Below are positions 47,751 to 58,750 of a stretch of 64,000 nucleotides of DNA, piece after piece. This DNA is from Amphiura filiformis (Eukaryota > Echinodermata > Ophiuroidea > Amphilepidida > Amphiuridae). The notes under the pieces were generated by a model. It saw only the letters and a list, made by a program, of their open reading frames with translations. It was not told the DNA's origin and searched no databases. Made by a program: the position numbers and the translations under genes. The DNA is taken from contig NC_092637.1 of assembly GCF_039555335.1 (NCBI RefSeq), positions 46,207,613-46,271,612 on the forward strand, in the 5' to 3' direction. How positions within the stretch are numbered: the stretch's first letter is position 1; each line of letters starts with the position of its first letter.

Positions 47751-48136
47751 CCCAGCAAACACAAAACGTTTTAGACATCATTCGCCAAAGGTTAGATAAG
47801 GTTGCCAGAAAATGTTTAAATGTCGGGTTTTATAAAGGGTATAAAACGTTTTCATAACATTAAAAACATTTTTTGATAACCTCCTACAAATATTCTAAGA
47901 TAATGTTATTTAAGTGTTGACAAAATATTTGGCAAAAATGTTTGCAAAAAATATTTTACAGTAACATTTTGAAAACATTTTAAAAATAGTTCTGTGTGTT
48001 TTCATACATAACGTTTTAAAACGTTTTCATGACCTTTATATAACCCGACAATTTAATGTTATCAAAACCTTTTTACCAAAACCAAAAACCCAAAATTTAA
48101 CTGGTTTAAAACGTTTTAAAAAGTTTTGTTTGCTGG
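47751..48136. mobile_element. Family D element, intact copy
   Basis: CCCAGCAAACACAAAACG and AAGTTTTGTTTGCTGG close the element. The interior is made of AAAACGTTTT palindromes and an inverted GTCGGGTT pair. It provides the empty site for the insertion at 44327. Confidence 0.9.
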
Positions 48137-48209
48137 ATGGGGTGGTGAAATGGTTGGATCAAACTTTGACAGATACCAAAGTTCACAAGGACCATGCTGT
48201 CACAAGGCC

Positions 48210-48687
48210 TAAGGGGGATGTCATTTTCTTCGGAAGAGGGGGGTGGGTGGTGGTCATGAATATGTCGGTGACCGGGCTAAATTTTTTACGACCCGCTATC
48301 TCGAGTCGAAAATTTTTATTAACCCCCTTCCGCCTACACAGACTGACGACAAATTATTCATTTAATACCGGAACTAAGGCGCGGAGCGAGCAAACTTTAA
48401 CTTTAATGTAAAGGAAGTACGCGTAGTGCATTAAGGTTTAGATTGCATGTGTAAAGAAGGCGCGAAAGAAGGTAAACAATTTGGAATTATATAATTTGTG
48501 CGTACATTTTGATCGTAAGTTAAAAGAATGCGCGCGAAAATTTTGGGTCACCAGCCCTTAATAATTATATAACCCCCCTATTTTTGGTGTAAAACAATAA
48601 TACCCCCCTATTTTTGGTTTAAAAATTAAATTCTATAAACCCCAGTATATTCATGACCACCCCTTCTGAAGAAAATAACAGCCCCTA
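48210..48687. mobile_element. Inverted-repeat element just upstream of the nucleotidase gene
   Basis: TCATTTTCTTCGGAAG and GGTGGTCATGAATAT at the left are complemented by ATATTCATGACCACCCC and TTCTGAAGAAAATAAC at the right. It ends 95 bases before the start codon, so it lies in the 5' intron or promoter. Confidence 0.75.
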
Positions 48688-48782
48688 ATGAAAATGATCT
48701 GTAATCAGTTGATAGATGTTGGAGCCCATTTTGAGATTAATTATTTTAATTTAAAACAATCATCGATTTCAACAGGATCATC

Positions 48783-49139
48783 ATGAGGTCTTCACCCAGG
48801 TTACTGGTTCAAATCCTGACGCTTGTTGCAATCGTTACAGCCACCATTGCACAGGATGACGACTTCCATCTCACACTTCTTCATACAACGGATGTTAGCT
48901 CTCGCTTTGAACAGTTTCTATCCTCTGGGATGAACTGCACAGAATCTCAGGCCGAGATGGGAAAATGTTTTGGCGGCGTAGCTCGGCGTGCCACCGCAAT
49001 TAACAAAGTTCGCAATGAACGAAATGATATCAACGTTTTGTTGCTGGATGCAGGGGATCAGTTCGTCGGGACGTGGTTTAATTTCTTCGAAGGAGAAGCA
49101 ACATCATATTTCATGAATTTACTGGGGTATGATGTAATG
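48783..49139 (+). CDS. Nucleotidase exon 1
   Basis: Codes residues 1-119: signal peptide (ILTLVAIVTATIA), HTTDVSSRFEQ where family members have DVH, and LLLDAGDQF. It carries an N-glycosylation sequon NCT at 51. Donor ATG/GTATGT, phase 0. An acceptor-like TTTCAACAG at 48767-48775 suggests a leader exon upstream. Confidence 0.9.
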
Positions 49140-52100
49140 GTATGTTTATGTATTGCAATTAAAGTCATGTACGTTAACGCTTCTTCTATTTATTTCACAA
49201 ACCTTGCGTATCACCTTTAAAAATCGTTTAATCGTTTAATCAAGGAAACGCAATATGGTGGATTATACTGATAAATTGCATTACTTTATTATTTCAGAGA
49301 AGTAATAATGCTAATATTAGAGAGATTGCGAAATTTACGTGAAACGTGATACGGGAACGCCAACGGCAAACTACATTAGTCAAAAATAGGTTAGTGTGCC
49401 CTCTAGAGGGTGAAATCTATTGTGAATTGGTCAATCGTGGAATTACCGTAAGGCGATTACGTTGCGGTTGGTAGCAAAAAATGACGTTCCAAAATGACAA
49501 AAAGACGCATTATAAAATGCAGAAAAATGTTATGTTTGTCTTGTTATGAAGCGAATCCAAGTATCCTAATAGAGCAAGTAGAGTCCGACATGTAATAAAA
49601 TCCATTTTGGCGGTTACAATTTGACCTAGTATAGACCAGAAGAAGTGAATAAATTTCGATTTTTTTCGACGCAAATTCGAACGGGAAGATTACCTATTCA
49701 TTTGTGTGTGGAAAATGCCGTCCAAAAATCATCTTGCGAAGAGGCGTTTTAGGCAAGATCATGTCGTGTTACGGCAAATTTGCCGTTGAATTTTGTTTTT
49801 GTACGGGGGACAGAAGTTCATGCAACGCCATTTTCCGCCTTGCTTTTTCATTGTTTTAAACATGTTAAACAGCTGTCAAAGTGTTTTGCTTATGGGATTG
49901 AGATTTGGCTATAGCCGGCGCCTATAGGGTAAGCACAGATTTGAGGTCAAAGGTCATTATGTAATTCCAGTACATAACAAAGAGCTTCAAAATGCTTCTT
50001 TTCCTGCAGATTACATGGTATACAGAGGTGCGACTGACACATAAGCATTGACATTAGCTGGTGTCTATATTGTAACAGATTTTGAGTTCAAGATCATGTA
50101 GGGTCAAACATAGTTTATTACTGAAAACAACTTTGAAATTCCCTTTTGCTGCATATTAAGTGCTGTGATCATCAGAACAATGGCATCATGTGCATAGGGT
50201 TATAATTACAGTTGGCTTAAACATGGGGAGGGGTCTGTTTTGGGGGAAATTCTAAAAGTTTATCCAATTTGAATGAAATTAGTATTATGTGATGTTGATT
50301 CAAAACACGATGGAGGTCTTTTTAAGGTCATCAGAGGTCAAGTCAAGGTTAAAATTGTTTTTATTAGATTGTCATTAAACTTAGTGCCTATATTTTTTCA
50401 CAAAAAGACAATTTTGACCAAAGCCATTTCAAGGTCATCAGAGGTCATTTCAAGGTCACGACTGGACTTCGCGGTCTTACAAGACCGCAACATATCTATC
50501 TCTATGTCTTTCTTTTCGATCAGTGTTCCGGGGGAATTCGTTGTGACGACGAGTCATAAACTCATAATCGATGCACGAAGCAGTAAGCGAGCATGAAAAA
50601 GAGCAATGATGAACAGAAGAAAAAGATTCACCCGTTCACTCAATCATGAACAAATAGAACTGGAGCACGCAATATATCATGTCTAGAGTTGAAAATGATG
50701 TAAGAATAATAATAGTAGTAAATCAATAATAAATATGAAGTATAAATAAATTAAATTAAAGTAATAAAAGTATTTACTGGAGGATATTTATAGATAGAAG
50801 AGAAATATAATTGAACAAAGTGCAAATAAATTAATTGATCCATGGATAAGTAGTGTAATAATCAGCATGGTAAAAAGCAGATGGTCTCACAAACAGAGAG
50901 TTTGCTCTGAAAAAAATCAGTGAATGGATGGTACAGCTAGCAGGTGAAAAGGGCAGTTAGACCAAGCAAAAAGGGTGCCATTTCCATTGTTCTTGCCCTA
51001 CAGTGTGCGTACGCATCGTAGTTTGCTCAGGGCACGTGCATTTTAAAACGCCTACCGCATTTCATATACAAGAAAGCCATTGAACAGTGTAGCGGCTCGT
51101 TCATGCATATCGATAGACGATGTCAAGTGGTCTATAAACAAAACCATGAATGAAATAAGATTGTATAACTATTTGCCGTCGTAGTGTGATGTCAAAATCG
51201 ATCGATGCCAAGTTAACTGGTTTACTCACGGAACCACGATCAAAACGAACACAACACAAAGCCAGTGGATTTAAATTGGCACAATTTCGTACAAACTGTA
51301 TAAACTCTGTTTTTTACTGATCATACTCCCTTCACCATCGGACACCAAACTCTTGTTTTGGTTATTTAGACAACTAATGACATACACCTGTTAAAAAATA
51401 CTCGTTTAAAAAAAAGCCCGCAAAACATCGATGCTATGATCTAAACTGGACTGAATGCAGCCAATCGTATTTCATACCAATACAAATGTGGGTTCGATAC
51501 ACCCAAGGGTGAAATGGTGATTCATATCTCTTTATTGAGGTTGTGCATATAACGTATCATACCGTGAATATGACGGACTACTCAAATGCATTCAACAAAA
51601 GCATGATCCAATCTACCGCGACATTTAGTCTCACACACAAAGCAAATGCACTACGATCATATAGGTTGATGACAACATTTGTTTGAATGGACTGGACTGC
51701 GCCATGATTACGGTGAAGGACACCGGTTAAATCCTTTGTTTGGAGCCAATCGATAAAAACATGCAGGGCATCTATAGATATATTTGTTTCAGCATAGCGC
51801 CACCATAAATTTATTGTAGTTAAGTTTCGAGGCGAACGGCATTATGAGGTCCGCCCGCACAATGCCGTAACAGGTAACCCGTATGGCGTTTCCAGTGAAC
51901 GCCTCTTCGCAATCTCTCTATTAATAACACTATGTAATACCTCTCGATGGTAAATTAGAGTAGATTACGTTATCGATCATGTGTGAGCACAGAGGTCCAC
52001 TATACACAAGAGCCGAACCACTGTACATGTTCACGTAACCGCCTCAACTCATTTGCATAATTTTGGAGGTGGGCTGATCGTATTCTGATTCGTCGAACAT

Positions 52101-55100
52101 CTAATTTGCATAGTTTTGGAGGTTTTCATATTTGGGTTTACCTAATTAATGACCCGGACGTTGTTTACATCATGACGTCATAGAGCTTGTTACTCGTCCG
52201 ATTCGAAACACGAAAAACATTTGCACTTTTCTTTCTATTAATGTTATATCATGAAATACCATATAGCGGAGGTGTTAGTTTTTTTATATAAGGAAAATAT
52301 TCCTGGCGATGACCACATGTTGACAATGGCTAACTATGATGTATTAGTTCTGGAAAGGGTCCGGCGACGGTCCGCCATTTTGTTCTTCAGATTTTGAGAT
52401 CATTTAGTAGACTTGCTTACCAGTCGTTTTCATTATCCTAACTACAGTTTGCACATTGAAAAGTGAACTTCGACCTTTTTTTTTTTTTTTACATGCATGT
52501 TTCAGCCGAGACGGTTACGTTTGCGGCCACGCAGCGGTATACAAATAAGCTCATCTTGTTTTACTAAAGTAAAACATCTTTGTGTGTTAGGGGGCAATGA
52601 ACTGCTTCAAAACGACGCTAGTCTTTTACTAAGATAACTGTACGCAGGTAGTTACAATAGTAACCATATTCAATTTGAATTTAGGTTTTAAATGGGCCAA
52701 AGAAGATGCACATTGTAATATTGGTTCAATTCGTGCCACACCTAGTAATACGACATTGCCTAAAGCTTATTGACCATATTTTGATGTTTTATTTTCAATG
52801 TCAGACATTTGGCAATCTGGAATTCGCTGCAGGTCTGGAGGTACTGGCACAATTTCTTGAAGATATCAATTTCCCAATAGTTAGCGCTAATTTAAACATC
52901 ACCAATGTACCAGCATTACAGGGATTGTTTAATAAGAGTACCGTTATAGAATATGAAGGTGAACGCATAGGGATAATTGGCTACGGGCACGAGCAGATCA
53001 ATGTGATAGCACTACTTGGTAAGTCTGCCCTCCCACTCTCAAGTAGAAAGTAATAATAACTAAGGTGAAGGCAGATACAAAATCAATCTACTTTAACACT
53101 AAAATGCAGTATCTAAAAGTTACAAGAACACCAGTGGCGTAGATTTCTTTTTGACATTGGGGGGATGGAGTTGGAAAAAAATTCTTGAAATATAGTCAAT
53201 CCAGCACCGTATGGCGACAGAATAAGTTTATGGTACAAATGCGTGCGAAGCGCGTGAAAATTTTTGTTATTTTGAAGCTAAACTGATAAAATATGGTGTA
53301 AAAGTAGAGTAAATGCGCCCGTAGCGCGCGCAAATTTGCACTTTTGGGTCTAAAATGGGCAAATAATGAGGTTAATTTCGTCAGAAACCCATTATCAGGC
53401 GTCAACATTTGGGGGATGATTGTATGGACCATCCCCCCTGGCAAAATATTGGGGGGATTTATCCCCCCCCCCGGGATCTACGCCTATATGAAGAACACAG
53501 CATATACTGACTTGTAGCTTTTTCTTTATTAAACAAATCAGACCTGTCCCTGAAATGACCACTTTACCACACAGCCAAGTCAACATCGGCAGCTGTTTCT
53601 GATGTCGACAAACATGATGACATAATTGCATGTCGATGACAGTACTAATTAAACATTATAACCGTTAATAAGATCTTTTCTACATATTCGAAACAATAAT
53701 GTATTTATATTTTCTCCTTCTATATGAGTCAGGTGGTGCCGAATTCACCGATCCTATCCCAGCTATCCAATCAGAGGTAGATGCTCTGACGTCACAAGGA
53801 ATCAACAAGATCATCGTTTTAAGTCACCAATGGGGATCTATCGACACAGATTTGAAAGTCGCCCAAACTGTGAAAGGAGTCGATATTATAGTAGGAGGTG
53901 GACAAAACCACTTCCAGTATACAGGTAGGCCTATTTTTAATCAGAAAGGTAGACATACGCCTCATACACACAGGTATAGATGCACATTTAAAAATCACCA
54001 ACGTCACCCCAATCCATGAGATAACCCTGTTAATATATTGCACTAATCACACCATTACGTGGAATCCCATTGAAAGCGAGGTCGCCCACACACTTTACCC
54101 ACATACATACAAAATAAAAAGCTATGAGCAGATGAACAAAGTACTATCAGAATTATGGAAGGTATATATAACACGTTGTCATTGCTGATAGCTAAAGTAT
54201 TTAGAAACAAGAGGTCAGTGACGGCGCTAAGGAGGGAATTGGTCATTCTCCCCCGAAATTGGGCTCCCAGGTTTTTTCCAATCAGATAAAACAAAACGAA
54301 ACACAAAAACCTAACCACAGCAATGAACATATTACTCTTCTTGATGCCGCCAATGCAAGATGCTATTACTATAAAAGATGTTTTGATGTAGGCTATATCA
54401 AGAGAGAACGGGGATCAATTGCTATATGCCCAATCTTGAGAGTTACAAATTATCTTTAATCTGAGAATTTGTTTAAAAACAATACTAATCCGTACATGTA
54501 AGGCTGCCGAATTCGGATAACATGCGTTAACTGGTCAGCAATGGAGACATAAAAATCATTATTGTATCATCAAAAAGTACGATTTTAAATTTGGATTCAA
54601 AGTGCCTCATTTTTGTAGATAATTTTTGCTCATTGCTCTTGGTTAAATACCACTAATTATGTATTACAGGGGTTTCATGGGAAAATGCCTAATTTCGGGC
54701 GGAATTTTCTCATATTCAGAACTCAATGCCACTAATATCAGGTGAACACCTTAAAATGACAGTGCGCCCTCGAAGCTGAAAGTTACAATATGATAGGGCG
54801 TATGTTTACTAAAAACCGAAGCCGTGCGTATGAATTTTGGTACTGTTACAACAAAAATGTCATATAATGAGAGAAAATGTACCATTTTGAAGCATCAAAC
54901 TCTAAAAAGTACGTTGTTGGCTATATAACTTGATCAATTTCAGCGATTTTATTAAATGCAGTCTTTTCGAATGCCATGAAAACAAATAGTTCCTCGTCGT
55001 ATTTCAATGTATCGCCCAGGCCTATTATTAGTGGTATTTAACCTCTTGGAGCAGTTAGGCAAAATATCTCCCTATGTATTTAATTCCACTTACATCTGTT

Positions 55101-58100
55101 ATGATACACCAGGTTGTGCTCCGGATGTAGAACCTATCTTGGACGAGTACCCTATCGTCATCACCCCAGATCACGATCCCGACGGCACAGTTCTTATCGT
55201 CCATGGAACCGTCTATGCTAAATACTTAGGTCGACTGAACGTAGTCTTTGATTGTGATGGTAATGTTACAGAATGGTATGGCAACCCTATTCTTCTCGAT
55301 GATAGTGTTGAACAAGGTTGGTCTCTTTTTTCCCGTCGAAATCTTAAGTGTTATACGCTACATCTCTTTAAAAAAATCAATCCATTTTCTCCAACGGTTG
55401 AGCTGAAATATGGGTAATCTGGTCTGTACAAGGTTATCTGATGTTAACTGAAATGATTCACCATCTGGGTCACATATTGCCCATGTCTTTTAGACAACAG
55501 GTAAAGAATTGCTATGAAACACTTACAATGGGTCTATAACGTAACCTTGGTAACACAGTGAAATAAGTTCTACAAAGGAATCTTATTCACAGGGCTTCCA
55601 AGTGCTAGCACTTTTTGAAATTAGTACTCTAGGTCGGCAAACATGAATGAGATTTAATTTTTCTCTAGAAAAGTCCTTTCCCTAGAGAAGTCTTTTTCGG
55701 ATTTCAGCTAAAAGTTTTATGGCAGACGTAATGTCTTTGGTCCTCCGCTGGAATCTCTGCGACAGACATCATGTATTCGGTTCTCAGCTGCAAGCTCCGA
55801 ATTGGACTGCAAGCTCTGAAAAGGACTTCTCTAGGGAAATGTTAACTTGGATATAATTGACATTTAACTCATGCTCAATATCCTTAAGCTGTGATCAGGA
55901 ATTTCCTTTAGCAAACTATGATTGCGATCGTCCTTAAGGGGGTACTACACCCCTGTGGTAAATTTGTGACTATTTTCGCATTTTTCTCAAAAACTAATAA
56001 CATACTGGTAACAAAAGTTATAACAAGTATACTCTACAAGTGACTAATTTTGGAATTTAGAGTGCTCAAACCCATTACAGGTGAGCTATAGAAACAAATT
56101 CAAAGTATAGACCTCTGGCAAGGCAACCATTATGTATATTATTGGGGCAAGGATTCAAATTACTACACTGAAATTTCAGTGACTTACGACAAGCGGTTCA
56201 GTATATATGATAGGAAATGAGGTACATCCTAACGGTACCTTATTTCTTATCATAAATAACGAACCGCTTGTCTTGGGTCACTGAAATTTCAGTGTAGTAA
56301 TTTGATTCCTTGCCCCTATAATATACATAACTTTTGTTACTTACCAGTGTGTTATTAGTTTTTGAGAAAAATGCAAAAATTTAAATGCAAAAATTTAAAT
56401 TTATTTAGGGGTGTAGTACACCCTTAATAATTTTAGTAATTTAATTTAATTTAATGTGTAGACGTATAATTATGAAAGATTTTACAAGTATATTGCACTC
56501 AATAAAAGGTATTCACTTCCTTATAGATTAAGTAATAATCGTAATAATCATTATTTATTCTCGATCAACTCTTTTCATTTTAGATCCAGAAACGCTTTCT
56601 GAAATCGAAGAATATCGTAAAGGCATCACTGCAGTGACGGACAAGGTGGTTGGTAGGTCGTTGGTTTATCTTCAAGGATCTCCAAGAGGTGTTCTGACAT
56701 GTCGCCAGAAAGAGTGTAACCTGGGTAATCTTATTACTGACGCAGCTGTGTGGTATTGGGTGACGGTATTTAATGATAAGGAATGGAACGACATATCTAT
56801 GGCGGTGACTAATGGAGGCGGATTAAGAGATTCCATAGATAAAGGTAAATACGTGCTTTGCATAAAAATAAACGGCTCTTTTCAGAGCCACCACAAAATC
56901 GTCATGATTTTCGCATACTGGCGTATAAGATATTACTTTTAACCCATGTAATTTGCCGAGTACTGAGGGGTAACGACAATACCACAAAGCGTCGAGGATA
57001 GTGAGGGGGTGTGACCTAAAGCACGGACCACCCTGTCATTGACCGAGAGGTATCTTCTGCCATCTGAATGCCCGAACTGTTCTCAGGATGCTTTCAGTTT
57101 AGGTCATGTATATTGGACACCCCACCGCACCGCTTAGGTGTGTATCTGGGGTGAGGGGGCCAGCAACCCCCACTCTAAGCTGCAGTGAACCACTGATTAG
57201 CAGATGTGGTTGTCTTTTATAGTAACTATGTGCCTCCCGGGGGGGGGGGGCACTCAACTTTGGAAGTGACGGTATGTGCCTGTCAATAGGCCCCTCTTTT
57301 GAAGTCGACTATACCCGATGACCCCCTTTTTTAAAAGCCATACCGATGACCCCCTTTTTTAAGTTGCGGCTACCCAATGACCCCCTTTTTTTTGGTTGAG
57401 GCTACCCAATGACCCCCCCTTTCTAGAATAGCATCATCAAAATGGAACAAAAAAATGCCGAAACTGTCAAATTTTGCTCAATTTTTTCAAAATTATGCCG
57501 AAATTTTCAAAATATTGCTCCATTTTTTCAAAATTTTCTACCCGATGACCCTTTTTTTAAATCTTATACTCGATGACCCCCTTTTTCTTAATATTGTACC
57601 CAATGACCCCCTTTTTTATTTTGTTTGTACCCAATGACCCCCTATTTTAAAATAACGCTTTGTACCCGATAGGCCCCTACTTCGCGACTCCGGTAGGCAC
57701 ATACCCGTCACTTCCAAAGCTGAGTGCCCCCCCGGGATGTGCCTATATAAGTTCTTGACCTGTGTCACTCCTCATGGGCTATTGCTCACCCTAGCAAGAC
57801 ATAAATCATTTGGAAATGCTTTTGTGTACTCGTGTAATGAAATATCATCTTTGCCGCGGCCTTCACTTGTTACAAGATAACAGTGCTAAGTTCCAGATCT
57901 ATGTACCTTGAAAAAAGTCAGCGATGATCCTCTGCATATATAAAAATGATAGAAACTATAGACCACTTGGCATCTGACGTCATTGCCCGGCAGTATGCGC
58001 GCGCATTATGGCAATTTCAATTATTCTTTGCCCTGCAGTGTGCGTACGCATCGTAGTCTGCTAAGGGCACGTGTATTTTAAATCGCCCGCCACATTTCAT

Positions 58101-58392
58101 AGTACAGGAAAGTCATTGAACAGTGTAGCGGCTCGTTCGAGCATATCGATAGACGAGTCCCTCGCCTTTGTTGATACACAGTGATGTCAAGTGGTCTATA
58201 ATATCTCAAGTTCTTACTTTTGTTATTTTTGTTTAATTCACATAGGTGCAATTCTATATCGTGAAATCACCTCTGTGTTTCCATTTGCGAACACATATGA
58301 TGCGTTACAATTAGAAGGACGTTACGTTAGAGAAATGCTGGAACATTCTGTGGCCAACTACCCCACATCGGGAGCATTTCTACAAGTCTCAG
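48783..58392 (+). CDS. CD73-like 5'-nucleotidase, probable pseudoenzyme (exons 1-6, 3' incomplete)
   Basis: Six exons join in frame to 458 codons, ending in a split codon. Ecto-5'-nucleotidases bind two metals and hydrolyse AMP to adenosine at the cell surface. Residues 1-23 are a signal peptide. The metallophosphoesterase domain runs to about 255 and the nucleotide-binding C-terminal domain from about 330. Against human CD73, Asp37, Asp92, Asn123 and His222 match metal ligands, but His38, His118, Asp121 and His243 are replaced by Ser39, Leu124, Ala127 and Gly247. So two zinc ligands and both dyad residues are gone. Substrate-pocket Arg363, Asn399 and Arg404 and the Cys362/Cys367 pair remain. 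No frame is broken, which argues against a dead gene. The final ~110 residues and any GPI signal were not found. CD73 residue numbers are from memory of the published structure. Confidence 0.85.
49930..50510 (-). repeat. DR1-bearing repeat, minus orientation
   Basis: The inverse matches 58755-59430 in order: GTGACCTTGAAATGACCTCT, CAGACCC(C)TCCCCATGTTTAAGCC-like and AAGAAGCATTTTGAAG words. A perfect GGTCAAAGGTCA is at 49945-49956. A hairpin GCGGTCTTACAAGACCGC lies at its outer end (50471-50488). Confidence 0.85.
50983..51140 (+). repeat. Direct repeat shared with the element before exon 6
   Basis: CAGTGTGCGTACGCATCGTAG through AGCGGCTCGTTC to GATGTCAAGTGGTCTATAAA also stands at 58035-58200. 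The left inverted end is missing here. Confidence 0.8.
51930..52804. other. End of intron 1, no further exon recognised
   Basis: AT-rich intron sequence with a T run at about 52480. I looked for an alternative exon 2 with the canonical GNHEFD reading and saw none. Confidence 0.5.
52805..53018 (+). CDS. Nucleotidase exon 2
   Basis: Codes residues 120-190 plus the first base of 191. Acceptor TTTTCAATGTCAG, donor TTG/GTAAGT, phase 1. It opens TFGNLEFAAG where the family has GNHEFDNG, so both members of the catalytic dyad are replaced. INFPIVSANL and IGIIGYGHEQ follow as in the family. Confidence 0.9.
53131..53489. mobile_element. CAGTGGCGTAGAT-ended repeat in intron 2
   Basis: It starts CCAGTGGCGTAGATTTC and closes GGGATCTACGCC. 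Inner GGGGGGAT and ATCCCCCC are inverted. GCGTGCGAAGCGCGTGAAAA and GCGCCCGTAGCGCGCGCAAA repeat inside. Confidence 0.7.
53733..53924 (+). CDS. Nucleotidase exon 3
   Basis: Codes residues 191 (part) to 254 plus one base. Acceptor TATATGAGTCAG, donor ACAG/GTAGGC, phase 1. INKIIVLSHQW keeps the metal histidine His222. VDIIVGGGQNHFQYT lacks the GGH histidine, and an Asn-His three residues on is the only nearby candidate. Confidence 0.9.
54641..55043 (+). mobile_element. MITE family C, copy 2, in intron 3
   Basis: The 17-base ends GGTTAAATACCACTAAT and ATTAGTGGTATTTAACC are perfect inverses. GCTCTTGG before and CCTCTTGG after could be a 7- or 8-bp target duplication overlapping the ends. It stops 70 bases before the exon 4 acceptor. 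Confidence 0.9.
55113..55316 (+). CDS. Nucleotidase exon 4
   Basis: Codes residues 255 (part) to 322 plus one base: YPIVITP, VLIVHGTVYAKYLGRLNVVF and WYGNPILL. Acceptor GATACACCAG, donor CAAG/GTTGGT, phase 1. The acceptor choice is fixed by alignment, because only this join gives the continuous YTGCAPDVE reading. A MITE ends 70 bases upstream. Confidence 0.9.
55317..55937. other. Intron 4, first part, with Penelope-like end fragment
   Basis: At about 55664-55845, CCTAGAGAAGTC, GTTCTCAGCTGCAAGCTC and AAGGACTTCTCTAGGGAAA are also found at 63210-63320, beside the Penelope-like element. It is a solitary, rearranged piece of that end. Confidence 0.65.
55938..56423. mobile_element. Foldback MITE family B, copy 3, in intron 4
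   Basis: GGGGGTACTACACCCCTG to GGGTGTAGTACACCC with TTAA at 55934-55937 and 56424-56427. It is longer than copy 1 because of an internal segment at about 56020-56130. Confidence 0.9.
56584..56844 (+). CDS. Nucleotidase exon 5
   Basis: Codes residues 323 (part) to 409 plus one base. Acceptor TTTTCATTTTAG, donor AAAG/GTAAAT, phase 1. CRQKECNLGNLITDA keeps the substrate Arg and the cysteine pair. VTNGGGLRDSID keeps the Asn and Arg of the nucleotide pocket. Confidence 0.92.
57236..57736. mobile_element. CCCGGGGGCACTC-ended element with 8-bp duplication, in intron 5
   Basis: CCCGGGGGGG and GCACTCAACTTTGGAAGTGAC at the left are inverted at the right, ending GCCCCCCCGGG. The word ATGTGCCT flanks it exactly (57228-57235, 57737-57744), the duplication length of hAT elements. 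The interior repeats TACCCGATGACCCCCTTTTT-like phrases. Confidence 0.92.
57957..58200. mobile_element. MITE with TAGACCACTTG ends, just before exon 6
   Basis: TATAGACCACTTGGCATC and GATGTCAAGTGGTCTATA are inverted and imply a TA target. It ends 45 bases before exon 6, so the branch site and pyrimidine tract of this intron lie right at its edge. Confidence 0.85.
58246..58392 (+). CDS. Nucleotidase exon 6
   Basis: Codes residues 410 (part) to 458 plus one base. Acceptor TTTAATTCACATAG, donor TCAG/GTCAGT, phase 1. EITSVFPFANTYDALQLEG and SGAFLQVSG are family-typical. The next exon, expected to carry a YDLSRPPG-like stretch, was not found up to 64000. Confidence 0.9.
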
Positions 58393-58750
58393 GTCAGTAA
58401 AATTGGAAGATATTTTCCTCCCACACGGTTGTCAGCCCAAGAAGACTATCGCCTCAGGATAAAAACTACTCCCTATTCCAGAAAAAATACAGTGTATATC
58501 CACTCGTATAGCGTATATCCTGTTTTGCCAAATGAAACATAGCTACCTCCTAATCCTTTAGTTTTAAAAATTAAAAATTTCTTTAAAATCCTTCACATTT
58601 TTAATGTTTGGCCAATTTGTGGAAATAAGGGCCAAAAACACTGCGTTTTAGGGTGTTTATTTCAGTTTATGCATTCTAATTCTGGAAAGACATGTTTTAA
58701 TTTTACAACCAATCATTCAATTAAAGAAACAAAAACAACTAGATATATTG
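58393..58750. other. Start of intron 6 or 3' region
   Basis: No next nucleotidase exon was seen. Unique-looking AT-rich sequence. Confidence 0.45.

Larger units (their letters stand above)
49317..51929. mobile_element. 2.6-kb inverted-repeat element filling intron 1
   Basis: TTAGAGAGATTGCGAA at the left and TTCGCAATCTCTCTATTAA at the right, with GATACGGGAACGCC and related words continuing the inversion for about 60 bases. A second GCGAAGAGGCGTTTT lies at about 49737. No transposase was seen. It contains a DR1-bearing repeat. Confidence 0.65.

Noticed and set aside
48210..48411. Frame 48130-48411 as an upstream exon of the nucleotidase
   Set aside because: It overlaps an inverted-repeat element and shows no homology to the family N terminus.
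52140..52800. Alternative exon 2 with canonical catalytic residues
   Set aside because: No GNHEFD-like reading with splice sites was found in intron 1.
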